From NCBI RefSeq assembly GCF_029637605.1, contig NZ_CP121261.1:3658001-3722000 (forward strand): a DNA stretch of 64,000 nt, read 5' to 3'. The notes below the pieces were generated by a model, which searched no databases, was not told the origin of the DNA, and was given only the letters and a program-made list of their open reading frames with translations. How positions within the stretch are numbered: position 1 is the first letter of the stretch; each line of letters begins with the position of its first letter. The position numbers and the translations under genes are program-made. Source of the DNA: Achromobacter spanius. GTDB lineage: Bacteria > Pseudomonadota > Gammaproteobacteria > Burkholderiales > Burkholderiaceae_B. Shown here one piece after another: positions 18,549-27,287 of this stretch.

Positions 18549-18749
18549 ATGCACATCACCCTGAATGGCGACGCGCGCGAGTTTCCCTTGGACACCACCG
18601 TCATTGAACTGCTGCAAACACTGGGCTACGCCGGCAAGCGCGTAGCGGTGGAACGCAATGGCGAGATCGTGCCCAAGAGCCAGCACGAACAGACCACGCT
18701 CACCGATGGCGACCAGGTCGAAATCGTGGTGGCGGTGGGCGGCGGCTGA
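18549..18749 (+). CDS. thiS: Sulfur carrier protein ThiS
   Basis: 66-residue ubiquitin-like carrier that donates sulfur for the thiazole of thiamine. It begins MHITLNGDAREF and ends VAVGGG; the terminal Gly-Gly is the adenylation/thiocarboxylation site. A GTGAGGAC site precedes the ATG. It is 11 bases after the peptidase gene. The usual partner thiG is not downstream, so this thiS stands apart from a thiazole cluster in this window. Confidence 0.9.
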   Translation: MHITLNGDAREFPLDTTVIELLQTLGYAGKRVAVERNGEIVPKSQHEQTTLTDGDQVEIVVAVGGG

Positions 18750-18797
18750 AAGCCCTTATCCACATCCCCCGCGGCGCGAACCGGTGCCGCAACCCAC

Positions 18798-18826
18798 AAA
18801 GGCCGCTGTCAGTTCAGCGGCCTTTT
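18798..18826 (+). terminator. Rho-independent terminator after thiS
   Basis: AAAGGCCGCTG (18798-18808) pairs perfectly with CAGCGGCCTTT (18815-18825) across a 6-base loop, ending in TTTT. It closes the trmB-pip-thiS unit. The remaining gap to 19076 holds no gene I can support. Confidence 0.85.
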
Positions 18827-19076
18827 GCGTGGGTGATTACATAGAAGCGGACCGCGCATGGCATCCCGCGCCCGATGCGGTTTGCGCTTGCCGTGCGACA
18901 CGCCCTGCAAAGTGGCGAGCATTGTTGCGTAGTCTGCCAAGCGGCTAGCAACCTGTTACACCATACCCTCTCGTCTCGCGGCGATTACGCGAGTAATAAT
19001 CGTTGCTGCTGGCGTTGTAGGTTGTCGTGTTGTTGTTCTGGCGTTGCACATCGCCCCATCGGGGCAAGGAGGCATC

Positions 19077-19394
19077 ATGAACACCGCGGTCATCATCAAT
19101 CTTCTCATCCAGCTCGTTGCTGGCGCAGCGGGCGGTAATGGACTGGGAAAAATGCTCCAGCAGTTCAATTTGGGTCCCCTGGGCAACACCATCGCGGGCG
19201 CCATCGGCGGCTTGGCCGGCGGTTCGTGGCTGGCGCCCATGATCACCGCCGGGGCGGGCGCCGCCACGGCGGCCAACACGGGGATGGATCTTTCAGCGAT
19301 AGCGGGCAGTGTGGTGGGCGGCGGAGTGGGTGGTGCCGTGCTGACCTTGATTGCCGGCATCGTACGCAAGATGTTCGTGGGCCGCGCGCCCTGA
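19077..19394 (+). CDS. Small glycine/alanine-rich membrane protein
   Basis: 105 residues from ATG 19077, preceded by a perfect AAGGAGG. The chain is strongly hydrophobic with Gly-rich stretches (TIAGAIGGLAGGSWLAPMITAGAGAATAA, then GSVVGGGVGGAVLTLIAGIV), predicting two or three packed membrane segments. I do not recognise a named family. It precedes the LysM/BON gene by 43 bases and may share its transcript, suggesting an envelope role. Confidence 0.7.
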   Translation: MNTAVIINLLIQLVAGAAGGNGLGKMLQQFNLGPLGNTIAGAIGGLAGGSWLAPMITAGAGAATAANTGMDLSAIAGSVVGGGVGGAVLTLIAGIVRKMFVGRAP

Positions 19395-19437
19395 TGGCAA
19401 TTCGTTTTCTCACCGCAACATAGATAAAGGAAACACG

Positions 19438-19884
19438 ATGGGTCTGCTCAATTTCATCAAGGACGTAGGCGAAAAGCTCTTCGGCGCCAGCGAGGCCAAA
19501 GCCGCGACAGCGGACGAGTTGAAGAAAGAGTTGGATAAGCACGGCCTGAATGCGGATGGCCTGCAAATCTCGGTGGAGGGCGACAAGGTCACGGTGGCTG
19601 GCGAGGCGCTCAGCACGGAAGACGCCGAGAAAATCTCGCTGGCGCTAGGCAATACCGTGGGCGTGGCGGCGGTGGACAACCAGTTGAAGGTGAAGCAGGC
19701 CACGCCCGAAGCCAAGATGTATACGGTGCAAAAGGGCGACAACCTGTGGAAGATTGCCGAAGCGCAGTATGGCAAGGGCCAGGGCGCGAAGAACACGCTG
19801 ATCTTCGAGGCCAACAAGCCGATGCTGACGAGCCCGGACAAGATCTACCCGGGCCAGGTGCTGCGCATTCCGCCGGCGGCGTAA
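19438..19884 (+). CDS. BON and LysM domain protein (Kbp/YgaU-like)
   Basis: 148 residues, the size of E. coli Kbp (YgaU), a potassium-binding protein. The BON domain (about 25-88) includes LQISVEGDKVTVAGEALSTEDAEKI. The LysM domain (about 96-147) contains YTVQKGDNLWKIAEAQYG and ends VLRIPPAA. No signal peptide is present, matching cytoplasmic Kbp. AAAGGAAAC precedes the ATG. Potassium sensing is inferred from the family. Confidence 0.88.
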   Translation: MGLLNFIKDVGEKLFGASEAKAATADELKKELDKHGLNADGLQISVEGDKVTVAGEALSTEDAEKISLALGNTVGVAAVDNQLKVKQATPEAKMYTVQKGDNLWKIAEAQYGKGQGAKNTLIFEANKPMLTSPDKIYPGQVLRIPPAA

Positions 19885-19972
19885 GCGCTCATTGAACTCG
19901 ACAAGCCGGAGAACACCCATGCGTTTTCCGGATTGTGTCGCGGCACGGCTCCCCCTGCCTGCCGCGATTGCT

Positions 19973-20002
19973 TGGCCAGACGCAATGTCTGGCCATTTTT
20001 TT
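19973..20002 (+). terminator. Rho-independent terminator
   Basis: TGGCCAGAC (19973-19981) pairs with GTCTGGCCA (19987-19995) around GCAAT and is followed by seven T. It ends plus-strand transcription from the LysM/BON gene just before the convergent ffh stop. Confidence 0.9.
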
Positions 20003-20004
20003 GA

Positions 20005-21411
20005 TTACTTCATTCCAAAACGGCCAAGACCCTTCATGCCGCCCATGGCGCGCATCATTTTTGCCATGCCGCCCTTCTTCATCTGCTTCATCATCCCCTG
20101 CATCTGCTCGAACTGAGCCAGCAGGCGGTTGACCTCTTGGACCGGCACGCCGGAACCGGTGGCGATGCGGCGCTTGCGGGATGCCTTGATCAGCTCGGGC
20201 TTGGCGCGTTCGGCGGCCGTCATGGAATTCAGGATGCCTTCCGTGCGGCGCAATTGCTTTTCGGCCTGGCCGCCTTGCAACTGGCCCGCGGCCTGCTGGA
20301 ACTGGGCAGGCAGCTTTTCAAGCAGCGAACCCATATCGCCCAGCTTTTTCACCTGGCCCAGCTGTTCGCGGAAATCGTTCAGGTCGAACTTGTTGCCCGA
20401 CTTGATCTTGGCCGCCAGCTTTTGCGCATCGGCGATATCGATGTTCTTCTGCGCCTGCTCGACCAGCGACACGATGTCGCCCATGCCCAGCACCCGTTGC
20501 GCCATGCGGTCGGGGTAGAAAGGCTCCAGGCCGTCCAGCTTTTCGGACACGCCGACAAACTTCAGCGGCTTGCCGGTAACGTGGCGCACCGACAGGGCCG
20601 CGCCGCCACGGGCGTCGCCGTCCAGCTTGGTCAGCACCACACCGGTCAGGGGCAGCGCGTCCGCGAAGGCGCGCGCGGTGTTGACCGCGTCCTGGCCCTG
20701 CATGGCGTCCACCACGAACAGCGTTTCCACCGGCTTGACCAGGTCATGCAGCGCGCGGATTTCGCGCATCATGGCTTCGTCGATGCCCAGGCGGCCGGCC
20801 GTGTCCAGGATCAGCACGTCGTAGTGGTGACGGCGCGCATGGTCCACCGCGCCGCGCGCGATGTCTTCGGGTTTCTGGCTGGGGTCCGACGGCAGGAAGT
20901 CCACGCCGACCTGCGCGGCCACGCTTTTCAGCTGGTCGATAGCGGCGGGGCGATACACGTCGGCTGACACCACCAGCACTTTCTTCTTGCCGGTCTTGCG
21001 GCCGTGCTGAGTGTGCTGCCCTTCGGACAGCCAGCGCGCCAGCTTGCCGGTGGTGGTGGTTTTACCGGCGCCTTGCAGGCCGGCCATCAGGATGACGGCG
21101 GGCGGCTGCACAGCCAGCGACAGTTCGTTGGAATCGGCGCCCAGGTCGCCGCCCATCAGGGCGGTCAGTTCCTTGTGGACGACGCCGACCAGGGCTTGGC
21201 CCGGGCTGAGGCTGGCGGCCACTTCTTCACCCAGCGCTTTTTCCTTCACGCGGGCGACAAATTCACGCACGACGGGCAGCGCCACGTCGGCTTCCAGCAG
21301 CGCCATGCGCACTTCGCGCAGCATCTCCTGGGTGTTGGCCTCGGTCAGGCGGGCTTCACCGCGCAGCGTCTTGACGACACGCGAAAGGCGTTGAGTTAGG
21401 TTATCGAGCAT
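20005..21411 (-). CDS. ffh: Signal recognition particle protein Ffh
   Basis: 468 residues. It binds 4.5S RNA and signal sequences of nascent membrane proteins. The N domain (1-90) is followed by the GTPase domain: GLQGAGKTTTTGKLARWL (P-loop, near 110), DTAGRLGIDEAMM (G3) and TKLDGDARGGAALS (G4 and beyond). The methionine-rich M domain (about 320-468) ends QFEQMQGMMKQMKKGGMAKMM. It is divergent from the cytochrome-assembly-like gene, the order common in proteobacteria. Confidence 0.97.
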   Translation of the reverse strand: MLDNLTQRLSRVVKTLRGEARLTEANTQEMLREVRMALLEADVALPVVREFVARVKEKALGEEVAASLSPGQALVGVVHKELTALMGGDLGADSNELSLAVQPPAVILMAGLQGAGKTTTTGKLARWLSEGQHTQHGRKTGKKKVLVVSADVYRPAAIDQLKSVAAQVGVDFLPSDPSQKPEDIARGAVDHARRHHYDVLILDTAGRLGIDEAMMREIRALHDLVKPVETLFVVDAMQGQDAVNTARAFADALPLTGVVLTKLDGDARGGAALSVRHVTGKPLKFVGVSEKLDGLEPFYPDRMAQRVLGMGDIVSLVEQAQKNIDIADAQKLAAKIKSGNKFDLNDFREQLGQVKKLGDMGSLLEKLPAQFQQAAGQLQGGQAEKQLRRTEGILNSMTAAERAKPELIKASRKRRIATGSGVPVQEVNRLLAQFEQMQGMMKQMKKGGMAKMMRAMGGMKGLGRFGMK

Positions 21412-21517
21412 GAGAGGCGTTTCCGCTTAAACTAGTTGATTGAACGGTGGCCGCAGGCGCGGATTCTGCGCTTTCGGGTGGCACGCACCCCAAGGCCCCA
21501 TCCAGACAACGGTTTTT

Positions 21518-22360
21518 ATGTCACTAGGCATTGTATTTCACACAGCGGCTGCCTTGGCGTACGCAGTGCTAGGGGGGGCTCTCTGGGCCCGCCTGGCCGG
21601 CGCCGGGGAAGTCGAACAGACGGGCAAAATCGGCCGTCTGTGCCTGCTGGGGGCCTTGGTCCTGCATGGAATCGGGCTGCAACAATCCATGTTGGGCGCG
21701 CAGCATCTGTTCATTGGGTGGGCACTGGCCCTGTCCGCGGCCATCTGGCTGGGCATGGTGGTGTTCTGGCTGGAAAGCCTGCTGGTGCGCATCGACGGCC
21801 TGCAATTGCTGCTGTTGCCCGCCGCCGCCATCGCCAGCGCCCTGGCCGCCGTGTTTCCCCAGGGGCAATTCGTGCCCCACGCCGACAACGCCTGGCTACG
21901 CGTGCACCTGTTGATCGCCCTGGCCGCCTATGGCCTGATCACCATCGCCGCCCTGCACGCCATGATGATGGCCCTGCTTGACCGCCATTTGCACCGCCCG
22001 CTTGACGCCCCCGCCGAACGCAGCATCATTGGCCGCGTGCTGGACTCCCAGCCGCCCCTGCTGGTGCAGGAACAGCTGCTGTTCCGTATTATCTGGATCG
22101 GTTTCATCGTGCTGACCCTGGCGGTGGGCTCGGGGTCGGTGGCGTCAATGAAACTGACGGGCAAGATCCTGCCGTTTGACCACAAGACCGTCTTCACCCT
22201 GCTGTCCTGGCTGACGTTCGGCGTGCTGCTTGCCGGGCGCCACGTGTGGGGCTGGCGCGGGCGCGTTGCGCTGCGCTGGACGTTGACGGGTTTTGGTTTC
22301 CTGATTCTGGCGTACACCGGCAGCCGGTTCGTGCTGGAAATGATTCTGCATCGAGGCTGA
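21518..22360 (+). CDS. CcsA-like inner-membrane protein (YpjD family)
   Basis: 280 residues with about eight hydrophobic segments. It belongs to the cytochrome c assembly/CcsA superfamily, seen in conserved histidines such as VPHADNAWLRVHLLIALAAYGLI and LPFDHKTVFTLLSWLTFGVLLAGRHVWGWRG. In proteobacteria this gene stands next to ffh and its exact role is unsettled; heme handling is a family inference. ATG 21518 is chosen because the upstream 26 codons of the frame lack membrane-protein character. Confidence 0.85.
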   Translation: MSLGIVFHTAAALAYAVLGGALWARLAGAGEVEQTGKIGRLCLLGALVLHGIGLQQSMLGAQHLFIGWALALSAAIWLGMVVFWLESLLVRIDGLQLLLLPAAAIASALAAVFPQGQFVPHADNAWLRVHLLIALAAYGLITIAALHAMMMALLDRHLHRPLDAPAERSIIGRVLDSQPPLLVQEQLLFRIIWIGFIVLTLAVGSGSVASMKLTGKILPFDHKTVFTLLSWLTFGVLLAGRHVWGWRGRVALRWTLTGFGFLILAYTGSRFVLEMILHRG

Positions 22361-22361
22361 C

Positions 22362-22622
22362 GTGGGCAAGTTGTTGTTCTGGATCGTTTTGATCATCGCG
22401 GTGCTGTTCGTAGCTCGCATCGCCGCCCGCATGGCGGCGGCGCGCCAGGAGGGCGACCCGCCCAAGGCCCGCAACCCGCCTCCCCCGGCCAAGCTGGCGC
22501 CGGAATCCATGGTGCGATGCGCGCATTGCGGCATCCACCTGCCCCGGTCCGAAGCCGTGCTGCTGAACGGTCACACCTGGTGCGGCACCGAGCACGCAAA
22601 GCTGGGCCCAGCCAGGAAGTAA
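22362..22622 (+). CDS. PP0621-family zinc-ribbon membrane protein
   Basis: 86 residues from GTG 22362, one base after the previous stop. One N-terminal membrane helix (residues 3-20) precedes a proline-rich linker and a C-terminal zinc-ribbon-like pattern, RCAHCGIHLPRSEAV...HTWCGTEHA, with three cysteines and histidines positioned to bind metal. The family is conserved next to the YpjD-like gene, and its function is unknown. Confidence 0.8.
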   Translation: MGKLLFWIVLIIAVLFVARIAARMAAARQEGDPPKARNPPPPAKLAPESMVRCAHCGIHLPRSEAVLLNGHTWCGTEHAKLGPARK

Positions 22623-22741
22623 GCGGCGGGCAGGCGGCAGCGTTGGCGCCATCGGCGGCGTTTTACGCGCGCGCCCTTGCAAAAACGCGGATTTTGGACG
22701 CGGCGGCGACCACGGCATAATGCCCGTTGGATTCACCACGC

Positions 22742-23332
22742 ATGTTCTCTCTTATGGCTCTGCTTCTGGATCGACATGGCTGGCTGGCGCCGGCCCCGGG
22801 TGTAACCCTCCTGCCCTCGCCCAACCGCGACGCGCGTCCCAAAGACGCGCAGGTCTCGCTGCTGGTGCTGCACAACATCAGCCTGCCGCCGGGCAAGTTT
22901 GGCGGCCCCGAAGTCGCCGGGCTGTTCCTGAACACGCTTGACCACGCATCGCACCCCTGGCTGGAACGCCTGCGCGGCTTGCGCGTATCGGCCCACTTCT
23001 TTATTCGCCGCGATGGGCGCATCATGCAGTTCGTGTCCACCGACCAACGCGCCTGGCACGCCGGGGTGTCGCGCTTTGGCAAGCGCGAACGTTGCAACGA
23101 CTTTTCCCTTGGCATCGAACTCGAAGGCACGGACACCCTGCCTTACACCGATGAACAATACCTGGCGCTACGCAAGCTGACGCGGGTGTTGCGCGTACGC
23201 TACCCCTTGGCCGCGGCCCGAGGTCACGAACACATAGCCCCGGGGCGCAAGACCGACCCCGGGCCGGCTTTCAACTGGACGCGTTTTTCGCGCGACAGCG
23301 GCTTTGCGCGGCGGCAGTTGCCGCCCGTCTGA
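22742..23332 (+). CDS. ampD: 1,6-anhydro-N-acetylmuramyl-L-alanine amidase
   Basis: 196 residues from ATG 22742; TTG 22727 and ATG 22754 are in-frame alternatives. AmpD releases the stem peptide from anhydromuropeptides in the cytoplasm and so controls ampC beta-lactamase induction where AmpR is present. The amidase zinc ligands are visible in LLVLHNISLP (His), in ARGHEHIAPGRKTDPG (second His and Asp) and in the central RAWHAG. Its length matches AmpD, not the longer envelope-bound amidases. Confidence 0.92.
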   Translation: MFSLMALLLDRHGWLAPAPGVTLLPSPNRDARPKDAQVSLLVLHNISLPPGKFGGPEVAGLFLNTLDHASHPWLERLRGLRVSAHFFIRRDGRIMQFVSTDQRAWHAGVSRFGKRERCNDFSLGIELEGTDTLPYTDEQYLALRKLTRVLRVRYPLAAARGHEHIAPGRKTDPGPAFNWTRFSRDSGFARRQLPPV

Positions 23333-23351
23333 CACTACTCAAGGACTGGTT

Positions 23352-23972
23352 ATGTTGAAGATCTGGGGACGCCTGACGTCCGTCAACGTGCAGAAAGTGA
23401 TGCTGGCCGTGCGCGAACTGGCGCTGCCGCACACCTTCGTACAGGCCGGCGGACCTTTCGGCGTGAACGACACGCCGGAATTCGCCAAGCTCAACCCGAA
23501 TCGCACCGTGCCGGTCATCGACGATGGCGGCTTCGTGCTGTGGGAATCGAACGCCATCGTGCGCTACCTGGCCTCGCGCTACGGCGTGGGCACGCTCTGG
23601 CCCGAAGACGCCTGCCTGCGCGCCGATGCCGACCGCTGGATGGACTGGCAGGCTACCGAATGGCAAGGCGCCATGGGCCCGGCTTTCCTGGGGCTGATCC
23701 GCACGCCCGAAGACAAGCGCGACCACGCCGCCATTGAAAACTCGGTCAAGCGTTCCAACGCACGCGCCCTGATCCTGGACCAAGCTTTGCAAGGCCGCGA
23801 ATTCATCGCCGGCCGCCATCTGACCATGGGCGACATCGCGCTTGTCTGCGCGGCGCACCGCTGGCTGGCCCTGCCCATTGAACGCCCCGACACCCCGGCG
23901 CTGTCCGCCTGGTACCGCCGCGTGATGATGCGCCCCGCCCCCCAAGGCGTGCTGACGCTTCCGCTGGAATAG
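23352..23972 (+). CDS. Glutathione S-transferase family protein
   Basis: 206 residues from ATG 23352, 19 bases after ampD. The thioredoxin-like domain shows TSVNVQKVMLAV (catalytic Ser region), NRTVPVIDDGG with cis-proline and WESNAIVRYLASRYG for glutathione contact. The helical domain contains LTMGDIALVCAAHRW, the GST N-capping-box region. It resembles the GstA-like group common in betaproteobacteria. The substrate is unknown. Confidence 0.87.
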   Translation: MLKIWGRLTSVNVQKVMLAVRELALPHTFVQAGGPFGVNDTPEFAKLNPNRTVPVIDDGGFVLWESNAIVRYLASRYGVGTLWPEDACLRADADRWMDWQATEWQGAMGPAFLGLIRTPEDKRDHAAIENSVKRSNARALILDQALQGREFIAGRHLTMGDIALVCAAHRWLALPIERPDTPALSAWYRRVMMRPAPQGVLTLPLE

Positions 23973-23997
23973 CGCATATTGCGTTGCGATCCCGACT

Positions 23998-24209
23998 TGT
24001 AGGATGGGTGTAGCGCCAGCCGTGACATGTAGGATGGGTGCAGCGCGGCCAGGTCATGCCTAGAACCCCGGGCGCCGATCGCGCGGAACCCATCTTGCAA
24101 CGGTTGCTATGTGGCAAGGCTGCGGAAGAATTGGGGTGCTGCTTGATGGGTTTCGCGCGATCCGCGTTTGTTTTTTTTCGTGCGACCTCGCGCGCTACAC
24201 CCATCCTAC
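23998..24209. repeat. Nested inverted-repeat element with TGTAGGATGGGTG motifs
   Basis: The outer arms are GTAGGATGGGTGTAGCGC at 23999-24016 and its exact inverse at 24192-24209. A further direct copy with one change lies at 24028-24046. An inner pair, GATCGCGCGGAACCCATC (24077-24094) against 24145-24162, matches at 17 of 18 positions. The whole 212-bp block can fold into one long cruciform. It lies between convergent genes. It resembles dispersed repeat families of proteobacteria; copy number in this genome cannot be seen here. Confidence 0.75.
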
Positions 24210-24211
24210 GT

Positions 24212-25030
24212 TCAACTGCGGTCCACCTTCCAGCCCATTTCCGCCGAAATACCTGCGGCCGCGTCCTGCACCACCGGGACCATGTCGCGCATGCGTTCCA
24301 GGGACATGTACGGCACCGTGCTGGACACGCTGATCGCCGCGACGATGCCACTTGAAGCATCGCGCACCGGCGCCGCCACGCAGCGAATCGACGGCTCGTT
24401 GTCTTCCAGGTCAAACGCATAGCCTTGCGCCGCGTACTCGCGCATGCGGTCACGGAACGCTTCCCAGGTCTGCTGGCCGCCTGGGGCGCGCGACGACACC
24501 GGCGCGCCGATGCGATGCAGCGCCTTCCATTGCGGCTCTTCGGTATCCAGCAGCAGCGCCTTGCCCACGCCCGTGGCGGCCAGCGGCATGCGATGCCCCA
24601 CGCGCGACCGCATTTCCAGACCCTTCTTGCCGGAGATCTTCTCCAGGTACAGCACGTCGTCGTTGTCACGCACGGCCAGATGGATGGTGTCGCCCGTTTG
24701 TGTGGCCAGCGCATCCAGATAGGGGCGCGCCAGGGTCGCCATGGGAAACGCTTCGCGCGCCTGAAAACCCAGTTCGATCAGCTTCGGCCCCAGCACGTAC
24801 CCCACACCGGGCAAGGCCCGCAGATAGCGTTCTTGCACCAGGCAACTGGCCAGCCGGTGCGTGGTGCTGCGCGCCACGCCGATGCGGGCGCAGATGTCTT
24901 TCAGGTCACGCGCACCGGCCGCCACCGCCTGCACCACGGCCAGGCCGCGCATCAGCGTCTGAGTACCGGCGGGCGCGACGGCGTCGGGGTCCAGGGTGGG
25001 GATGGGCATTGCGGGCGGGAGGGTGGTCAT
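24212..25030 (-). CDS. IclR-family transcriptional regulator of the galactonate genes
   Basis: 272 residues from ATG 25030. The N-terminal winged helix includes DLKDICARIGVARSTTHRLASCLVQERYL (about 50-80). The C-terminal effector domain has the IclR pattern GDTIHLAVRDNDDVLYLEKI, ATGVGKALL and RCVAAPVRDASSGIVAAISVS. It is divergent from dgoK across 333 bases. In E. coli the dgo operon is controlled by a GntR protein, so an IclR regulator here is a replacement inferred from position. Confidence 0.88.
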   Translation of the reverse strand: MTTLPPAMPIPTLDPDAVAPAGTQTLMRGLAVVQAVAAGARDLKDICARIGVARSTTHRLASCLVQERYLRALPGVGYVLGPKLIELGFQAREAFPMATLARPYLDALATQTGDTIHLAVRDNDDVLYLEKISGKKGLEMRSRVGHRMPLAATGVGKALLLDTEEPQWKALHRIGAPVSSRAPGGQQTWEAFRDRMREYAAQGYAFDLEDNEPSIRCVAAPVRDASSGIVAAISVSSTVPYMSLERMRDMVPVVQDAAAGISAEMGWKVDRS

Positions 25031-25202
25031 GAAACGTGAATACACAGCGAGAACGGGGGCAAGCATACCCGGGATGGCGCAGGGCGCGCGTGCGGTGGGA
25101 TTACGGTGGGATTGCGGCGAGGCTGCGAACGGAATTGCGGCGGGGTTGCACCCCCGGCGCCTGCCCAATCTCGCCACGCCTTATTCCCTATATGCGGGAT
25201 TT

Positions 25203-25243
25203 AATTCTACATTTTGAGATTTTTCAAGCTCTGATCTAGAATT
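25203..25243. promoter_or_regulatory. Candidate operator/promoter region between iclR and dgoK
   Basis: The 333-base divergent gap (25031-25363) is AT-rich around 25190-25250. AATTCTA (25203-25209) and TAGAATT (25237-25243) form a 7-base inverted repeat around a TTTTGAGA..TTTTCAAG core, a plausible binding site for the divergent IclR regulator. No clear -35/-10 pair was identified. Confidence 0.4.
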
Positions 25244-25363
25244 TTTTCCCAACGCGCGCCGGGCTCGACGGCCCGGCGCGCATCAAGACAACAAGGCCGC
25301 AGCGCCCCGTATTGCACGCCTTACCCGCGCCCACCTTGGCGCCACCGGCAAGCGACTTCGGGC

Positions 25364-26623
25364 ATGGCGGCCAACGATGAGACACATCAGATGACACCCG
25401 CAACACCCGCCCGCGCGGCGCTTATCGCGCTGGATTGGGGCACCTCTTCACTACGCGCGTACCGACTGGACGACACGGGCCGCACGCTGGACACCCGGCA
25501 TCTGCCCTGGGGCATCATGCGCCTGCCGCAGCCCTTGCAGGATGGCGCGGCCAGCACCGCCCTGTCCGGCTTCGACCTGGCGTTTGAACAGGCTTGCGGC
25601 GACTGGCTGCGCGCCGAACCCACGTTGCCCGTCATCGCCTGCGGCATGGTCGGCAGCGCCCAGGGTTGGCAGGAAGCGGCTTACCTGGATGTGCCGGTTG
25701 ACCTGGAACGCATCGGCACCTTGCTGACCGTGGTCGACCGCAGCAGCGCCGGCCCCAACGCCACCCCGGTACACATCGTGCCCGGCCTGATCCAGCGCCA
25801 TGGCCTGCCCAACGTGATGCGCGGCGAAGAAACGCAGGTGTTCGGCGTGATGTTCGACCAGGCGGGCGGCTTGGCCGCGCAGCCGGGCGCAGCGCCAGAT
25901 GCAGGGCTAGATGCAAGGCCGGATGCAAGCCCAGATGCAAAGCCAGATCCCGCATCAGGCCCAACGTCAGACTCAAATCCAATCGCGGCCCCCGCCGACA
26001 CGGTGCTGATCGGCCTGCCCGGCACGCATTCCAAATGGGTCAACGCCCGCCATGGCCGCGTCACGCACTTCGACACCTTCATGACCGGCGAGGTCTACGC
26101 CGCGCTGCGCGGCCACACCATCCTGGGCCGCACGATGAGCGATGCGCCCGCCACCAACAAGCAAGCTGACGATCAAGCTGACAAGCAAGCCGAAAAGCAG
26201 GCAAACAAGCAGGCCGACATCGCCGCCGACAGCGGCGCCTTCATGCGCGGCGTGAAAGTGGCCGGTGCGCCGGCGGGACGCGCCGGCGTGTTGTCCACCA
26301 TCTTCAGCACGCGCGCGCTGGGCCTGACCGGTGAACTGCCTTCAACGTCGCAAGCCGACTATCTGTCAGGCCTGCTGATCGGCCACGAAATTGCCGCGCT
26401 GGCCCAGATGCTGCGCGAGCAAGGCGAGCTGCCCCGCATCGTGCTGTGCGGCGACCCCGCGCTGTGCCAACGCTACATCCTGGCCATGCAGCACTACGGC
26501 CTGGGCACGCCCGAGCAAGCACAAAACGCCACTGAACGCGGCTTGTGGCACCTGGCCGTCTGCGCCGGGCTGGTCAAGACCGGAATGGTCAACGCCGCCC
26601 CCACCCCTTCGGCATCCGTCTAG
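25364..26623 (+). CDS. dgoK: 2-dehydro-3-deoxygalactonokinase
   Basis: 419 residues; about 290-330 is usual. It phosphorylates 2-keto-3-deoxygalactonate at C6. The actin-like ATPase phosphate motif LIALDWGTSSLRAYRLDD lies near residues 20-37 and VLIGLPGTHSKWV further on. Two low-complexity insertions explain the extra length: repeated Pro-Asp-Ala units (about residues 170-210, DNA 25885-25990) and repeated Lys-Gln-Ala units (about 262-290, DNA 26150-26225). The start is ATG 25364; ATG 25391 is possible and gives the usual N terminus. Confidence 0.9.
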   Translation: MAANDETHQMTPATPARAALIALDWGTSSLRAYRLDDTGRTLDTRHLPWGIMRLPQPLQDGAASTALSGFDLAFEQACGDWLRAEPTLPVIACGMVGSAQGWQEAAYLDVPVDLERIGTLLTVVDRSSAGPNATPVHIVPGLIQRHGLPNVMRGEETQVFGVMFDQAGGLAAQPGAAPDAGLDARPDASPDAKPDPASGPTSDSNPIAAPADTVLIGLPGTHSKWVNARHGRVTHFDTFMTGEVYAALRGHTILGRTMSDAPATNKQADDQADKQAEKQANKQADIAADSGAFMRGVKVAGAPAGRAGVLSTIFSTRALGLTGELPSTSQADYLSGLLIGHEIAALAQMLREQGELPRIVLCGDPALCQRYILAMQHYGLGTPEQAQNATERGLWHLAVCAGLVKTGMVNAAPTPSASV

Positions 26624-26633
26624 GAACCTGCAC

Positions 26634-27287
26634 ATGAACCACACCGGACTGCAATCCGCCATGGCCCAATGCGGCCTGATCGCCATCCTGCGCGGCGTCC
26701 AGCCGCACGAAGCGGAAGACATCGGCAATGCCCTTTACACGGCAGGCTTTCGCTTGATCGAAGTACCGCTGAATTCACCGGACCCCTTGTCCAGCATCCG
26801 CGCCATGCGCGCCGCGCTGCCCACCGACTGCCTGATTGGCGCCGGCACCGTGCTCAACCCCGATGACTGCGCGCGCGTGCAGGATGCGGGCGGTGAATTG
26901 ATCGTGATGCCGCACAGCGACGCCGCCGTCATCCGCGCCGCGAAAAAGCTGGGCATGGCGTCCTGCCCCGGCGTCGCCACGCCCACCGAGGCGTTTGCCG
27001 CGCTGGCGGCCGGCGCCGACGTGCTGAAGATGTTTCCCGCCGAACAGCTAGGCCCCGCCGTCCTCAAGGCCTGGCGCGCCGTGATGCGCCCGCCGATCGC
27101 GCTGGTGCCGGTGGGCGGCATCACGCCGGACAACCTTTCCGTTTTTGCTCAGGCCGGCGCCAGCGGCTTCGGCCTGGGCTCCGCCTTGTACAAACCCGGC
27201 CTGACGGCCACCGACGTCGGCCAGAACGCGCGCGCATTCGTCGCCGCCTGGCAACGCGCCTATTCCGCCCAGGAGACCCAAGCATGA
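26634..27287 (+). CDS. dgoA: 2-dehydro-3-deoxy-6-phosphogalactonate aldolase
   Basis: 217 residues of the KDPG/KDPGal class I aldolase family. It splits the product of DgoK to pyruvate and glyceraldehyde 3-phosphate. The catalytic glutamate is in [10 protein letters not shown], and the Schiff-base lysine is in [20 protein letters not shown] and VPVGGI line the phosphate site. The LNSP variant and the neighbours favour the galactonate over the gluconate enzyme. The next gene starts within its stop (ATGA). Confidence 0.93.
   Translation: MNHTGLQSAMAQCGLIAILRGVQPHEAEDIGNALYTAGFRLIEVPLNSPDPLSSIRAMRAALPTDCLIGAGTVLNPDDCARVQDAGGELIVMPHSDAAVIRAAKKLGMASCPGVATPTEAFAALAAGADVLKMFPAEQLGPAVLKAWRAVMRPPIALVPVGGITPDNLSVFAQAGASGFGLGSALYKPGLTATDVGQNARAFVAAWQRAYSAQETQA

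Noticed and set aside
25880..26230. Tandem repeats considered as a CRISPR array
   Set aside because: The repeats are short, in frame, without regular spacers, and lie inside dgoK.
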